Below are positions 25,604 to 34,735 of a stretch of 64,000 bases of DNA, in pieces. This DNA comes from Chitinophagales bacterium (GTDB taxonomy: Bacteria > Bacteroidota > Bacteroidia > Chitinophagales > Chitinophagaceae). Each line of letters begins with the position of its first letter. Within the stretch, counting starts at the first letter, position 1. Both the position numbers and the translations under genes were made by a program. The notes under the pieces are model-generated. The model was not told where the DNA came from and did no database searches. It saw nothing but the letters and a program-made list of their open reading frames with translations. The stretch lies in contig JAATFV010000247.1 of the NCBI GenBank assembly GCA_015655015.1, positions 1 through 64,000 on the forward strand, in the 5' to 3' direction.

Positions 25604-26713
25604 TCAGGAAATGTCGATCACCACGGTGTGCATGTAGTCAAGCTCCTCCACTTCCCGTACTATTTTTACGATCGCCTTATTGTTGTGCCGTAAAATGAGC
25701 TTGGTAACGCCTATCTGGATCGTGTCATTTTCCCACAAGCGGGTTTTTGCTGTCAGCCTGTTGTCATCTGCATTAATAAATATTCCATTTTTACTGGGCT
25801 TCCCAACCTCTCCCGTGGGATCGCTAACAGATATATCCCCATTTTCCGCATACAATACGGCATGCACCTTACTGATATAAGGATCTTCTTCGACTTCTAT
25901 GAAAGGGGTCAGTCCATCCTTAGGCTTTCGTCCCAGGAAATTTTTACCCGGATATAAAGGGAAGGTTTTGGAGGACTGATTTTCCGTGTGACGTATCAAC
26001 CAGGCAACTGGTACCGGTTCGGATTGCAGCAACGGATCGGCTTGCTCCCGAACAGGCCCGGAATCGGGTTGCGGTTCATCCCGGGATTCGCGGGGGAGCT
26101 CGAACAGGAGTACCGGTTCCGGCTCGCGTTGCTGCGGGGTGGGCGCAGGTCCGTGTTGCCGTAGGATGGGCTTAGGCTCGGATGAAGGTTCCGGTTCCGC
26201 CCGGAATTCGCGGGAGGGCTCGAACAGGAGTACCGGTTCCGGCTCGCGTTGCTGCAGGATGGGCGCGGGGTCGCCTTGCTGCAGGATGGGCGCAGCCTCA
26301 GATGGAGGCTCGGGATCGGAGGCAGGTTCCGGTTCGGATAAAGATTCCGGTTCGGCCGGGGATTGAAGCTCTGGTTCGGCTTGCTTCTGAACAGGTTCGG
26401 GTTCAGCTTGCTCCGGAACAAGCTCCGGTTCTGGCTGAGAAACCGCAACAGCTTCCGGTGGAAGCGCTGGTTCCGGCTGAGGCTCCCGCTGCTCCCCGAC
26501 AGGAGGTATATAAGAGGGCCATTTCCTGGAAGCCATTTGAATTTCGCTGACTTTTGCTGCGTTCCTGGCATGGAGTCTTCTTAAGAAATCGCTGGGGGCT
26601 TTTTCGCTTAGTCTTTCAAAATAGGCCAACTTGTCTTCTACTCTTATTTTGATCTCACTTTCTGTAGCAGTTTCCGGTAATTCCAAAAATTCCAGGGCTT
26701 CACTTTTTGTCAT
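25604..26713 (-). CDS. FHA-domain protein ending the T6SS operon
   Basis: A 369-residue cytoplasmic protein. Residues about 1-60 resemble a J-domain-like helical bundle ('ALEFLELPETATESEIK') without an HPD motif. Residues about 72-245 are a Pro/Glu/Gln-rich linker. The FHA domain covers about 250-350 and keeps the phosphopeptide-binding residues: Arg in 'GRKPK', Ser and His in 'ISKVHA', and 'KNGIFIN'. FHA domains bind phosphothreonine and read the +3 position. It begins 18 bp after the BatD-like gene, as the last gene of the T6SS operon. The obvious candidate ligand is the phosphorylated kinase linker at 21700-22340. It would be the counterpart of Fha1 in Pseudomonas T6SS. Confidence 0.9.
   Translation of the reverse strand: MTKSEALEFLELPETATESEIKIRVEDKLAYFERLSEKAPSDFLRRLHARNAAKVSEIQMASRKWPSYIPPVGEQREPQPEPALPPEAVAVSQPEPELVPEQAEPEPVQKQAEPELQSPAEPESLSEPEPASDPEPPSEAAPILQQGDPAPILQQREPEPVLLFEPSREFRAEPEPSSEPKPILRQHGPAPTPQQREPEPVLLFELPRESRDEPQPDSGPVREQADPLLQSEPVPVAWLIRHTENQSSKTFPLYPGKNFLGRKPKDGLTPFIEVEEDPYISKVHAVLYAENGDISVSDPTGEVGKPSKNGIFINADDNRLTAKTRLWENDTIQIGVTKLILRHNNKAIVKIVREVEELDYMHTVVIDIS
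26101..26255 (-). repeat. Coding direct repeat in the FHA-protein linker
   Basis: A 35-bp sequence is identical at 26101-26135 and 26221-26255, spaced exactly 120 bp. It codes for part of a 'REPEPVLLFE' unit in the Pro/Glu-rich linker. Linker length could vary by recombination without changing frame. Confidence 0.8.
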
Positions 26714-26731
26714 GGTAATCTGTTTATATTT

Positions 26732-27958
26732 TTATGAGTCAAGAAAAGCATCTTTGTCAAAAACATCTTTGTCCGGAACCTCTCCGGGAGATTCCCCGGA
26801 ACGCGATCCTGAAGAAGTCCCCGAAGAAGAGGAGGGAAGTTTTTGAGCTCTTTTTCTCACCAATCCGAATACAAGCACACTTATACCCGGGAAAACCAGC
26901 AACCATAGTATCCAGGTATAATCCGGACGAGACACCGGAGCAGGCGGAGCCAAGAGCGGAAGCGGCTTTTTATTTCCTCCCAAGGCAGGCAGTATATCCA
27001 GAACGATGGGGCCGCTCTGCAGCTCCTGATATGCTTTAAGAGAAGGATCGAAATAGGAGAACCGGATGGAGGGGATGGTAAAATGACCTTCCTTATGCGC
27101 GACGAAAGGGATCGTCACTACTTTTCTACCTGCCGGCGGAAAGGCATTCTTATGGAGCTCCCATTTCTCTTTGGCCGAAAAATCTTCAAATCCAGGCGGC
27201 CATTTTATCGCCGGTGTCGAAATATCATTCAAGTTTCCCGAGCCTTCTATTTCCATACAGAGGCTGTCCGTTTCCTCTGCGGCAGTTCTGACCGACACTA
27301 CAAAGGCCTTCATCTGAAATTTTCCGATCGCCCCGGAGAACCCCTCCGGTCCGTGATATTCCGGCAGCGGCAGGACGGTCAGCCCGGGTTGGTTGCTGCT
27401 GACCGTACCGGAATAAGAATATGTTTTATTATCCGAAGTATAACTCACTTCATTGTTCACTACCAGGGGATCGATGACCAGGTTCCCCGGCTGGAAAGGG
27501 CTCATCTGCACCTGCCAGATGGTAAAGACCCGATACATTTTACCCTCTTTTTTCTTTTGGGGAGGACTTTCGTTGTTGAGCGGTCTTTCCTCCGAATTAA
27601 AATTATTCAGCGTCGGGCGGAGGGCGATCAGGCTCTTGCTTTGCAGGGCTGAATACAAACGATAAGTCAGTAAAACAGGCTCCCCGGTATAACAAACGGA
27701 TTTGTTCAGGGCGCCTGTGACGAATATGTTCTTCTTTATTTTTTCTTCCCCGCTTTCGCCCTTGCTCAGAACAGAATTTCCGGCGGCGTCATCGATCGGC
27801 AGATCAGCAAACAGAGCATCGATCGCTGCGGGAGTTTTATTCGCGGAAGTGGTTTGTTTCTGCGCTGTCACGGCGGAAGTGGCTTGTTTCTGCGCTGTCA
27901 CGGACATTAGCTGACTGGCAAAAATGACAAGGATTGACAAATTTTTAAGCAGCTGCAT
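26732..27958 (-). CDS. BatD-like membrane protein in the T6SS operon
   Basis: The chosen start at 27958 gives 408 residues and a good signal peptide ('LLKNLSILVIFASQLMSVTAQ'). A start 15 codons upstream would overlap tssO. The periplasmic part is beta-rich and shows BatD-family features: 'FVTGALNKSVCYTGEPVLLTYRLY', split across two strands, and 'GSGNLNDISTPAIKWPPGF'. It is followed by a membrane helix ('YTWILWLLVFPGISVLVFGL') and a Ser/Gly-rich cytoplasmic tail. BatD proteins usually occur with MoxR and VWA proteins in Bat operons. Here the gene lies between tssO and the FHA gene, 10 bp after tssO. It may serve as an extra component of the T6SS envelope complex. An assignment as a divergent TssP cannot be excluded. 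Confidence 0.8.
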   Translation of the reverse strand: MQLLKNLSILVIFASQLMSVTAQKQATSAVTAQKQTTSANKTPAAIDALFADLPIDDAAGNSVLSKGESGEEKIKKNIFVTGALNKSVCYTGEPVLLTYRLYSALQSKSLIALRPTLNNFNSEERPLNNESPPQKKKEGKMYRVFTIWQVQMSPFQPGNLVIDPLVVNNEVSYTSDNKTYSYSGTVSSNQPGLTVLPLPEYHGPEGFSGAIGKFQMKAFVVSVRTAAEETDSLCMEIEGSGNLNDISTPAIKWPPGFEDFSAKEKWELHKNAFPPAGRKVVTIPFVAHKEGHFTIPSIRFSYFDPSLKAYQELQSGPIVLDILPALGGNKKPLPLLAPPAPVSRPDYTWILWLLVFPGISVLVFGLVRKRAQKLPSSSSGTSSGSRSGESPGEVPDKDVFDKDAFLDS

Positions 27959-27968
27959 GACCTGATTA

Positions 27969-28487
27969 TTATTTAAACCCTGAAGCCTGACGCCGGTAGG
28001 CATCCAGATCGGCCTGCGCCTGAATCAGCTGGGACTTGGTGGTATTCAATTCAGCTTCCAGCGTGCCGATCTTGTCTGCTTTCTCCTGGAGACTTAACAG
28101 GTTTCTTTTCCAGAGCTGCAGGTCGCTGAATTTTTCAACGATGGCCTTATCCATCTTTCCGTATAAATTATTATCTTTTTGTGCGAGGCCGGCCATTTCC
28201 GCCAGCTTACCGTTCAATTGCAAATTAACCTGGTCCGCACCCGGACCGCCTTTCCCCAGGGAATCCAGCAGCACGACAGCTTCCTGCATCTTTGAAACGA
28301 ACTTAGTCTGGTTCATATCCTGCTGACGCTGCGTTTCGATCTCATCCTGCAACATTTTATTTTCCCTTACCGGCAATCTGAAATTAAAATAGATAGCCAG
28401 TATGACTAAAATCACCGTTACTAAAAAAAAGACCAGGAATTTAAGAAAGGCTTCATTTCTCTCTTTGCTATTTAATACTTGCTGCAT
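27969..28487 (-). CDS. tssO: T6SS membrane-complex protein TssO
   Basis: A 172-residue protein with one membrane helix (about 15-37, 'FLKFLVFFLVTVILVILAIYF'). A periplasmic, mostly helical and coiled-coil domain ends 'QAQADLDAYRRQASGF'. Length, topology and position beside tssN/tssK fit TssO of Bacteroidota T6SS (subtype iii), where TssN, TssQ, TssO, TssP and TssR make the trans-envelope complex that replaces TssJLM. Confidence 0.8.
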   Translation of the reverse strand: MQQVLNSKERNEAFLKFLVFFLVTVILVILAIYFNFRLPVRENKMLQDEIETQRQQDMNQTKFVSKMQEAVVLLDSLGKGGPGADQVNLQLNGKLAEMAGLAQKDNNLYGKMDKAIVEKFSDLQLWKRNLLSLQEKADKIGTLEAELNTTKSQLIQAQADLDAYRRQASGFK

Positions 28488-28507
28488 ACAACGGGCATTT
28501 TAAATTT

Positions 28508-29680
28508 TTAATCGGCCAGGAAACTTCTTCTTTTAGGCACAGGCTGTTCGGAGGATTGTGTAATGACCTCTTCTTTCACGAAGATGCCGGACTCCTTCCG
28601 TTTACCGATATATTCCAGCCTGGCCAGCTGGTGGAAAAGATGCGACAATATCTTGGTGAAGGCCGATATCCTTTCAACGGATTTATTAATATCCAGGTGG
28701 TCGTACTGGTGGGTAGCTAATGCCACAATGGCCCCTTCCAGCTCGCCCTGGCTGATATTACACCATTCCGTAAAATAATTGACCAGATCTTCTTTCCCGC
28801 TGCCCATATAACAATCCAGGTTATTCTTAATCAGTCTGGCCAGGGCACAGGCTTTGCTCACGAGGAATACAGGCGCCTGGATCAGGCCCATTGTCTTGAA
28901 TTCAGCCAGCTGCGAGGCCGTAAAAACCAGGATCTGGTCACAAAGTTTCTGTACGATGACCGACATTTCATTAGACTGCTTCTTCTGTAATATTTTTTGG
29001 ATGATCTGCAGGGAATAGGTCTCCAGCTTACTGTAAAACTGTTCGAGCCCTGCATGTATTTCCAGCAGATCGGCATGGCTGCTGGCCGAACTGCATGGGG
29101 GAATATAATCATCATCCAGCACAACCCGCTGCTCTTCGACCTTTATTTTACCCACCGGCAGCTGGAAATTTCCCAGCTTATTCCGGACCACTTCCGCCAC
29201 AGGCACCAGGTCCACTGCAAAAAAGGGAAGCGTATAGGGTATTCGCGTAGGAGTCTCAGCAGGATTGGTGCTGCCATAGGGCACCCGTTGGTAAGGGTTG
29301 ATCGTCAACACCACATAAAAGGCGGAAGATTTCCCTTTCAATTCTTTGAAAGGCACCGGAGAGCTGACCACGGGAGTCAGCAGGTTATTGCCCTGCAGGG
29401 CCGTATCTTCATTGAACTGAATATAATAGCCTCCTGCAGTGATAGCCCGGCACTCCTGGATGCGTACCTGTACTTTCTGCTGGTTGTCCGTACTGAGGAA
29501 CAATTTCAGCCCGGCGCCGCCCTCACTCGCAGGCAGCACCCCATAATTAAATTCATTCAACAAGCTGCCTGCAGCCTGGGCAAGCTGATAGACCAACGCA
29601 TTGTCCTGGGCCAGGAAATGAGACTTATTGATCTTCATTCCATCGATCCAGTTTACCGGCAAATAAATATTTTCCTGCAT
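28508..29680 (-). CDS. tssK: T6SS baseplate subunit TssK
   Basis: A 390-residue cytoplasmic protein. The start 'PVNWIDGMKINKSHFLAQDN' is the Bacteroidota form of the TssK N-terminal motif (W..GM.....HF..QD). A central beta-rich head is followed by a long helical region (about 205-370). TssK links the TssE-F-G baseplate wedge to the membrane complex. The gene lies 10 bp after tssN, within the continuous minus-strand operon. Confidence 0.9.
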   Translation of the reverse strand: MQENIYLPVNWIDGMKINKSHFLAQDNALVYQLAQAAGSLLNEFNYGVLPASEGGAGLKLFLSTDNQQKVQVRIQECRAITAGGYYIQFNEDTALQGNNLLTPVVSSPVPFKELKGKSSAFYVVLTINPYQRVPYGSTNPAETPTRIPYTLPFFAVDLVPVAEVVRNKLGNFQLPVGKIKVEEQRVVLDDDYIPPCSSASSHADLLEIHAGLEQFYSKLETYSLQIIQKILQKKQSNEMSVIVQKLCDQILVFTASQLAEFKTMGLIQAPVFLVSKACALARLIKNNLDCYMGSGKEDLVNYFTEWCNISQGELEGAIVALATHQYDHLDINKSVERISAFTKILSHLFHQLARLEYIGKRKESGIFVKEEVITQSSEQPVPKRRSFLAD

Positions 29681-29690
29681 AAAACGTTTT

Positions 29691-30566
29691 TTAGATCAGA
29701 GACCTCGTGCAAATGATCACATCATTCTCTTTGATACGGTTATTATAAATGGTTTTCTCGGCATCGATATATTTTGTCAATACCGAATACCAGCGGTTCT
29801 TTTTATAGAATATCCAACCGTGAGGCTCCCCGGCAGGATTGACGAATTCAATTTTTCCGTTGGGATGCCTCTCGTTGTAATCGTTGATGAAATAATAGAA
29901 TAGCTGCCCCATATCCATATCCACGGGCGCCTTGGCGCGAAAGTTCGTGTAATGCGGATCATGGGTCATTTTCTGGAATTCAAAGCTGATCACCAGAAGA
30001 TTCTTCATCTTGCTGTCCTCCGGTTCCTCCACTTCCTGTTGTACCGGGTAGAACCATTCTTTTAATATTTTAGGGGGAATGTCGATAGCCCCCTGGAAAG
30101 TGTAATAAAAAAAGAAAGGAATTAAAAAGAAGAGAAGGCTGCCGGCCATTACATATTGGAGCCCGTTCCGGTTGACCAGGTAGTAGATAAACAGAAAGCT
30201 GATGCTCCCGAAAAGGCTTATCAGGAAGGTGAATACCAACTCCAGCCAGAATGCCCTTTTATTCCCGCTCCAGCCCAGGTATTGGTGCATAAAATAAAGA
30301 TGCGCCGACCCGAGCAGCAGGAAATAAGCCTGAAAAAATACAAACACGCCGGTCCTGCTGCCAAAGAACCCGGGATAGGCTGCACAGGCCACGATCGCGA
30401 AAAATAAAAGGCCGCATAATAAATACAACAAGGTAGCTTTCCGGTAGGGCTTAAAGCTTCCCTGTATTTTGGTGATCATTTTTGCCAATACGGCAACCAG
30501 GCCAACTGTTACAGCGCCTAAGACAACCAATAATTTTGCCAATTCGTTGTTAATCACTTTTTCCAT
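29691..30566 (-). CDS. tssN: T6SS transmembrane protein TssN
   Basis: A 291-residue protein with five hydrophobic segments in the first 170 residues, starting 'LLVVLGAVTVGLVAVLAKMI' and ending 'AGSLLFFLIPFFFYYTF'. A soluble cytoplasmic domain follows (about 175-291, 'LLVISFEFQKM', 'EPHGWIFYKKNRWYSVL'). This matches TssN, the Bacteroidota inner-membrane T6SS protein that connects the membrane complex to the baseplate. Its neighbours are tssG and tssK. Confidence 0.9.
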   Translation of the reverse strand: MEKVINNELAKLLVVLGAVTVGLVAVLAKMITKIQGSFKPYRKATLLYLLCGLLFFAIVACAAYPGFFGSRTGVFVFFQAYFLLLGSAHLYFMHQYLGWSGNKRAFWLELVFTFLISLFGSISFLFIYYLVNRNGLQYVMAGSLLFFLIPFFFYYTFQGAIDIPPKILKEWFYPVQQEVEEPEDSKMKNLLVISFEFQKMTHDPHYTNFRAKAPVDMDMGQLFYYFINDYNERHPNGKIEFVNPAGEPHGWIFYKKNRWYSVLTKYIDAEKTIYNNRIKENDVIICTRSLI

Positions 30567-30603
30567 ATTGCAGTTTCATACAATTTGAGGATTCTTTGTT
30601 TTC

Positions 30604-31548
30604 CTATCCCAGTACACTTGAATATCCCAATATCGGTTCCTTTCCTTTTGCTAATGTCATATTTTGCTTTTCTTCCGGTACGGTGATGATCACCTCCGTG
30701 TCAACACCTGCCGGCACAAAAAACCGGATGAAAGTTTCCAGCAGGCTGTTCCGCCCCCCCCCTTTCAGGTAGTCCCCGACCCGGGAATAAATCAGCGGCC
30801 CTATCACAATCTCTATAGCCGGGAAATCCTCAAAGAAATCTTCCCCACAGACCATATTCAATCCCAACTGTGCATTTCCCAATCCGGACGAAACCCCGCC
30901 TTCCATGCGGATAACGGCTGGCCTCGTCTTTCTCACCACCACCTCTTCCTCCAGCAGATGCTCCAGGCTCTGCGCCATCAGGGGCAGGTTGCCGGCAATC
31001 TTATACGCATGCGGGAGCAGCAGGATCAATTGCACCACATATCGCGGAGGAATGGAATCCGGTATATTCCAGAGCTGCCTGAAATAATCGTTAAGGATAT
31101 CAGTCTGCAGTCCTTCCAGCAATCGTGCCTCCTCCTGTTCGATCTGTAGACGTTGCCAGAAAAAATCGTTCTCGAAAGGGAGGAAAAATTTTCGTATTTC
31201 CTCCTCCTTTTTTTTATTCAGCTTATATCCTGCTGCCATATCCGCGCCGGAAGAGGCTCCCCTTTGTTCCTGCGGCTGAAAAAAGAGCCCCTCAGGTAAC
31301 TGGTCGTAAATGCCACTGCGTGAAAGGTGTATCTGAAGAAGATTCCGTTTGCGGGCATCCTCTTTTATTTCCGCATCCATGATGTCCTTGCTGTATTCGC
31401 GATGGAACAGACTGTCGCAGCTCACCATGAAATCATCCGGCAATAGTCCCTTCTGCATAGCCAGGGCAAGCTGAGGCTCCGCCCTGGCATCACAGGCAGC
31501 TTTTTTCAGTTCCTGTTGCAGTTGTTCTATCAGCATAAGATTATCCAT
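30604..31548 (-). CDS. tssG: T6SS baseplate subunit TssG
   Basis: A 314-residue cytoplasmic protein located 14 bp after tssF, the usual partner order. The Bacteroidota form shows 'LPHAYKIAGNLPLMAQSLEHLL' (split here before the last helix), 'LGNAQLGLNMVCGEDFFED' and 'FVPAGVDTEVIITVPEE'. TssG and two TssF copies form the baseplate wedge core. Assignment rests on these patterns, size and gene order. Confidence 0.82.
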   Translation of the reverse strand: MDNLMLIEQLQQELKKAACDARAEPQLALAMQKGLLPDDFMVSCDSLFHREYSKDIMDAEIKEDARKRNLLQIHLSRSGIYDQLPEGLFFQPQEQRGASSGADMAAGYKLNKKKEEEIRKFFLPFENDFFWQRLQIEQEEARLLEGLQTDILNDYFRQLWNIPDSIPPRYVVQLILLLPHAYKIAGNLPLMAQSLEHLLEEEVVVRKTRPAVIRMEGGVSSGLGNAQLGLNMVCGEDFFEDFPAIEIVIGPLIYSRVGDYLKGGGRNSLLETFIRFFVPAGVDTEVIITVPEEKQNMTLAKGKEPILGYSSVLG

Positions 31549-31562
31549 ACTATAATAAGATT

Positions 31563-33434
31563 TCAGGCGGCCTGCTGTATAAATACCCGGTAAGGCAAGA
31601 GGGCCGCCGACTTCTCTTCCAATAATAATTTAAGATTATCCTTCCAGAAAGAGATCTCTCCCCTTTCCATCATTTCATCATAAGCGGACCGGTGGATCCC
31701 GATCGTTACATCGATGGTCTTTACGAACCCCTGCTGCTGATCCGGGTGAACCATGATGCCCTTCTGCACTTCGATATTCTTTACCCTTTCTCCCAGTTGA
31801 TAATGGCAAAAGGTCTTGATATCTTCCATAGTGATGAGCCTGTCCCTTGACAATAAAGCACTCTTATATGCCAGGACCGTTTCAGCAGTCCCCAGCCTGT
31901 CCCGTCCGCCCTGCGTGGTCGTCACCATCAAAACCTGGTTCTTTTCAATCCCGCTGCCCCTGTACAGACGCATGGTGCTTCCTGTCTTTATATTATTCCC
32001 TTCCGTGCCACAGGTGCTCCAATACCGGATAAAGATATTTTGCCAGGAAGATTTCCTGTTATTGCGTATGATCAGATAAGGTGTCTGCTCCCGATGAAGC
32101 TGCCGGGCGAAAAGGCGTTGTTCCAGCTTGTTGATTATCTGCTGCAGCTGCTTCATTTCACTGTTCATGAAGTCATTCCCGAGAGTGGAGAAAGCAGCAC
32201 TTTCATCCCGTAATAATTGCAGCAGATAATTTACGATAGCTCCCGCATCCCGTTCGTCAAACCGTCCCACTCCTCCATTGCGTAACAACATGGTTAGTCC
32301 GTCTTCTGCATTTTTCTCAAAAGAACGTGTATTCAGCATTTTGCCATCATCGCTGATCACCTGGTCCATATCCAGAAAGAGGTCGTCCGTCTGGAGAGGG
32401 ACAATATTGATGATTTCCTGCAGACGAAAAGTCATTTCATGCAGACGGCGGTTGACCACCGGGAAACAGTTCATCACACATACCACATCCATTAAAAGAC
32501 GGCTGCCGATCGTCTGGGGGAAATCGATACAGATCCAGCGCAAGTCATGCTTTGCCAGCTGCTGCAGCGACTTCGCCGGAAAAGAATCCATGATCATGGC
32601 CGTCAGCATATTATTGTCCTGGCTGGTCGTCAGATCTTCTTCATCCAGCAGGGTAATAAAATTGGGTTTATAAAATGCGTTGATGTGTTTTTTGATCTTC
32701 CCACTGGTATCATCTTCCCTGCTGAGCACTGTTTCCAGGTCGATCTGTTCCCCGCTGATCGTTTTTTTCCCATAACCGGGGACATGGGAGATGGGTTGCT
32801 CATTCCAATACCAGCTTGCCTTAGGCAGCTGATGATAGAACAACTGCCGGTCGGCCTCGTTGCGAAAATCAAAATAGAACTGTGTGTCTTTAAGACTTAT
32901 GCCAGGTTCGTCGATTGCCAGCCACAACGTGCAAGCCGGCAGCTCTTTGCCGGGTTCGGCATGAGCGAGGACCTCTTTACTGATCGGGTTGCTGACCTGG
33001 TAGAGGGTATTGCCTGTCGCCATGAAGCGGATACTGGCCTTGGTCAGGCGAAAGTCAGCCGTCGGAGAAAAATAAATATCTTTCCATTGCGACTCCTCAT
33101 TTTCCGAGAGCCCCTGTACTTTACGCGGTGTATAATATTGGGTGTCTTCTTTTATTTCCAATTTGTCTTCTACCGGGGTGGCGCAGACAACGGCATGGGC
33201 AGGCAGAGCCCCTGTGAGGGCATCGGGCGATAAGAGCTGTACGAGCCTTTCCAGCATCCTGCCCCGGGAGGCCTCGATCTCCCCGGATATCTTTTCGAGT
33301 TCGGCGGAACAGGCTGCCAGGAGCATGGAGACCAGGGGATCGAAATTGCTTTCAGCCTCTGTTTCAGAATATCCCCAGGCACGGGCGGCATTTTTCAAGA
33401 GGCGCGTTTTGATATGGTCCCTGGATTCCTGCAT
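31563..33434 (-). CDS. tssF: T6SS baseplate subunit TssF
   Basis: A 623-residue protein, near the usual length of TssF. Typical elements include the N-terminal 'FDPLVSMLLAACSAELEKI', the segment 'MNCFPVVNRRLHE' common to TssF proteins, and a C-terminal gpJ-like domain that starts near 'LGTAETVLAYKSALLSRDRL'. It lies 28 bp after tssE and forms a wedge with TssG and TssE. Confidence 0.9.
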   Translation of the reverse strand: MQESRDHIKTRLLKNAARAWGYSETEAESNFDPLVSMLLAACSAELEKISGEIEASRGRMLERLVQLLSPDALTGALPAHAVVCATPVEDKLEIKEDTQYYTPRKVQGLSENEESQWKDIYFSPTADFRLTKASIRFMATGNTLYQVSNPISKEVLAHAEPGKELPACTLWLAIDEPGISLKDTQFYFDFRNEADRQLFYHQLPKASWYWNEQPISHVPGYGKKTISGEQIDLETVLSREDDTSGKIKKHINAFYKPNFITLLDEEDLTTSQDNNMLTAMIMDSFPAKSLQQLAKHDLRWICIDFPQTIGSRLLMDVVCVMNCFPVVNRRLHEMTFRLQEIINIVPLQTDDLFLDMDQVISDDGKMLNTRSFEKNAEDGLTMLLRNGGVGRFDERDAGAIVNYLLQLLRDESAAFSTLGNDFMNSEMKQLQQIINKLEQRLFARQLHREQTPYLIIRNNRKSSWQNIFIRYWSTCGTEGNNIKTGSTMRLYRGSGIEKNQVLMVTTTQGGRDRLGTAETVLAYKSALLSRDRLITMEDIKTFCHYQLGERVKNIEVQKGIMVHPDQQQGFVKTIDVTIGIHRSAYDEMMERGEISFWKDNLKLLLEEKSAALLPYRVFIQQAA

Positions 33435-33462
33435 GCTGGCCAGATAAGTTTAAGAAGGTTAG

Positions 33463-33894
33463 CTAATATGATAAAGGGCCAACGAAAAAGCTGTCCCTGA
33501 AATTAAATCGTTCATTCGTCGATTGCAAAATGCCGGCAATAGTTATGTCTATCTTTTTTTTGACCCGGTGCCCTCCTGCCCCCTCCGGTACTTCTTCCTG
33601 CCGTAACAGGATCTCTACGCGCACATTACCAAGCCTTTTTTCATGTAGCTGGACCGATTGCAGCAGGGATTGCCGGATAAACTCCTTTAGCTTATGAGCA
33701 CTGGTTACATTATCAAAATCATGGTCCCAGATACCACAGCCGAATCCCTCATCCGCCGGAAATTCACCAAAAGCCGTGATCAGGAGCAGGTGCAGATGCT
33801 GAATGACAGACTGCTGCAGGGAGCATCGGGCATGTTCCTGTTTGTGCATGATCCGGTCCACTACCAGGGGTAATGAATAGAATTCGAGTTGCAT
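33463..33894 (-). CDS. tssE: T6SS baseplate subunit TssE (gp25-like)
   Basis: A 143-residue protein of the phage gp25/lysozyme-like baseplate family. The EPR-type sheath-contact motif seen in many TssE proteins is not obvious, but 'FPADEGFGCGIWDHDF' and 'IRQSLLQSVQLHEKRLGNVRVEI' are clear family patterns. TssE seeds sheath polymerisation at the baseplate. It follows the cargo cassette after a 183-bp gap and begins the tssEFG-NKO block. Confidence 0.88.
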   Translation of the reverse strand: MQLEFYSLPLVVDRIMHKQEHARCSLQQSVIQHLHLLLITAFGEFPADEGFGCGIWDHDFDNVTSAHKLKEFIRQSLLQSVQLHEKRLGNVRVEILLRQEEVPEGAGGHRVKKKIDITIAGILQSTNERFNFRDSFFVGPLSY

Positions 33895-34077
33895 AAATGA
33901 ATTTTAACGACACAAAACAATGATAATCAGCCTCTCACAAGGATATACGGGATGTTTTGTACAAGATTCAAAAGGGATTGTCTTGAAGGACTTGTATCTG
34001 GCAAAAAGCAATGATTCTCAAGGATTATGGAGGAGTTGTAAGATAATATAAAGTTGCCGGATATACAAGACGGACAT

Positions 34078-34725
34078 CTAAAATTCCACCCGGAATATAG
34101 GGATCGTATTTGTCGGATTAATGCCAGGGATATTCCCCAAAATATCTGAATGAGGATTCCGGTAACCAGTCCCATATAAAGATTCGAAATACCGGTCCTG
34201 ATCGGTCAGGGAAGGTTGGCCACTTCGTAATTCCCCTATTAATCTTTGGTAATCCGGGTTGGCCCGCAACGGCAATTTTGAAAAATAATCTTCCACGATC
34301 ATCGCCTGCTGTTCGGCCGTATAATAGCTAAACCGTCTTTGGGGAATAATGGTATATGTGTACGCATTGTTTCTGTCCCCTGTGGTGATGATCGCCACCG
34401 TCTGATGAAAAAGGGAGTCCGAAATATAGGCATTCCCAAGGTTTTGATACTGCCATACATGCGTAAGCTCATGTATAAGGGTCGCATCGGCCAATGAATA
34501 ACCCGGCGGTATCCGGATAAAATTCCCGAAAGTGGTGGGGGCGGCAATAAGAATACTGGTCACGATCCTTACTTTATTAAGATCGACCGACTGCCCGAAG
34601 ATGAAACCGGCAAGTTCCCTTTCTCCGGGACTTAATACCCGGCTATCCCTGGCAAAGGCATCCCCATTCCGGGTAGCCAGGTTCTCAATGACCGGGATGC
34701 GTAATCTTACGGGAGGATCAGGCAT
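34078..34725 (-). CDS. Putative T6SS cargo with HELTHVWQ metallopeptidase-like motif
   Basis: A 215-residue protein without signal peptide. It carries 'LSPGERELAGFIFG' then 'VRIVTS' and a zincin-like 'HELTHVWQYQ' (about residues 84-93). This is the pattern of 'Vgr-related' and Rhs/T6SS-associated proteins (L-T-x-G-E...VFG...HEMTHVWQ). The two His and one Glu could bind and use zinc; the third ligand is not identified. It sits among VgrG, PAAR and adaptor genes and the baseplate genes, so it is either a secreted effector or a cargo-maturation peptidase. No clear immunity gene follows: the next 183 bp before tssE hold no convincing reading frame. The closest candidate is the 73-residue protein upstream. 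Confidence 0.7.
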   Translation of the reverse strand: MPDPPVRLRIPVIENLATRNGDAFARDSRVLSPGERELAGFIFGQSVDLNKVRIVTSILIAAPTTFGNFIRIPPGYSLADATLIHELTHVWQYQNLGNAYISDSLFHQTVAIITTGDRNNAYTYTIIPQRRFSYYTAEQQAMIVEDYFSKLPLRANPDYQRLIGELRSGQPSLTDQDRYFESLYGTGYRNPHSDILGNIPGINPTNTIPIFRVEF

Positions 34726-34735
34726 ATTTTTCCCT

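Noticed and set aside
26101-26255. A possible CRISPR-like array, because of identical 35-bp repeats at fixed spacing.
   Set aside because: There are only two exact copies, they are in frame within the FHA protein, and they encode a Pro/Glu-rich linker. No cas genes are present.
33927-34175. An 82-residue reading frame between tssE and the HExxH gene, a possible immunity protein.
   Set aside because: It overlaps about 100 bp of the HExxH gene in another frame on the same strand, has no family-like pattern, and would start inside the upstream gene.
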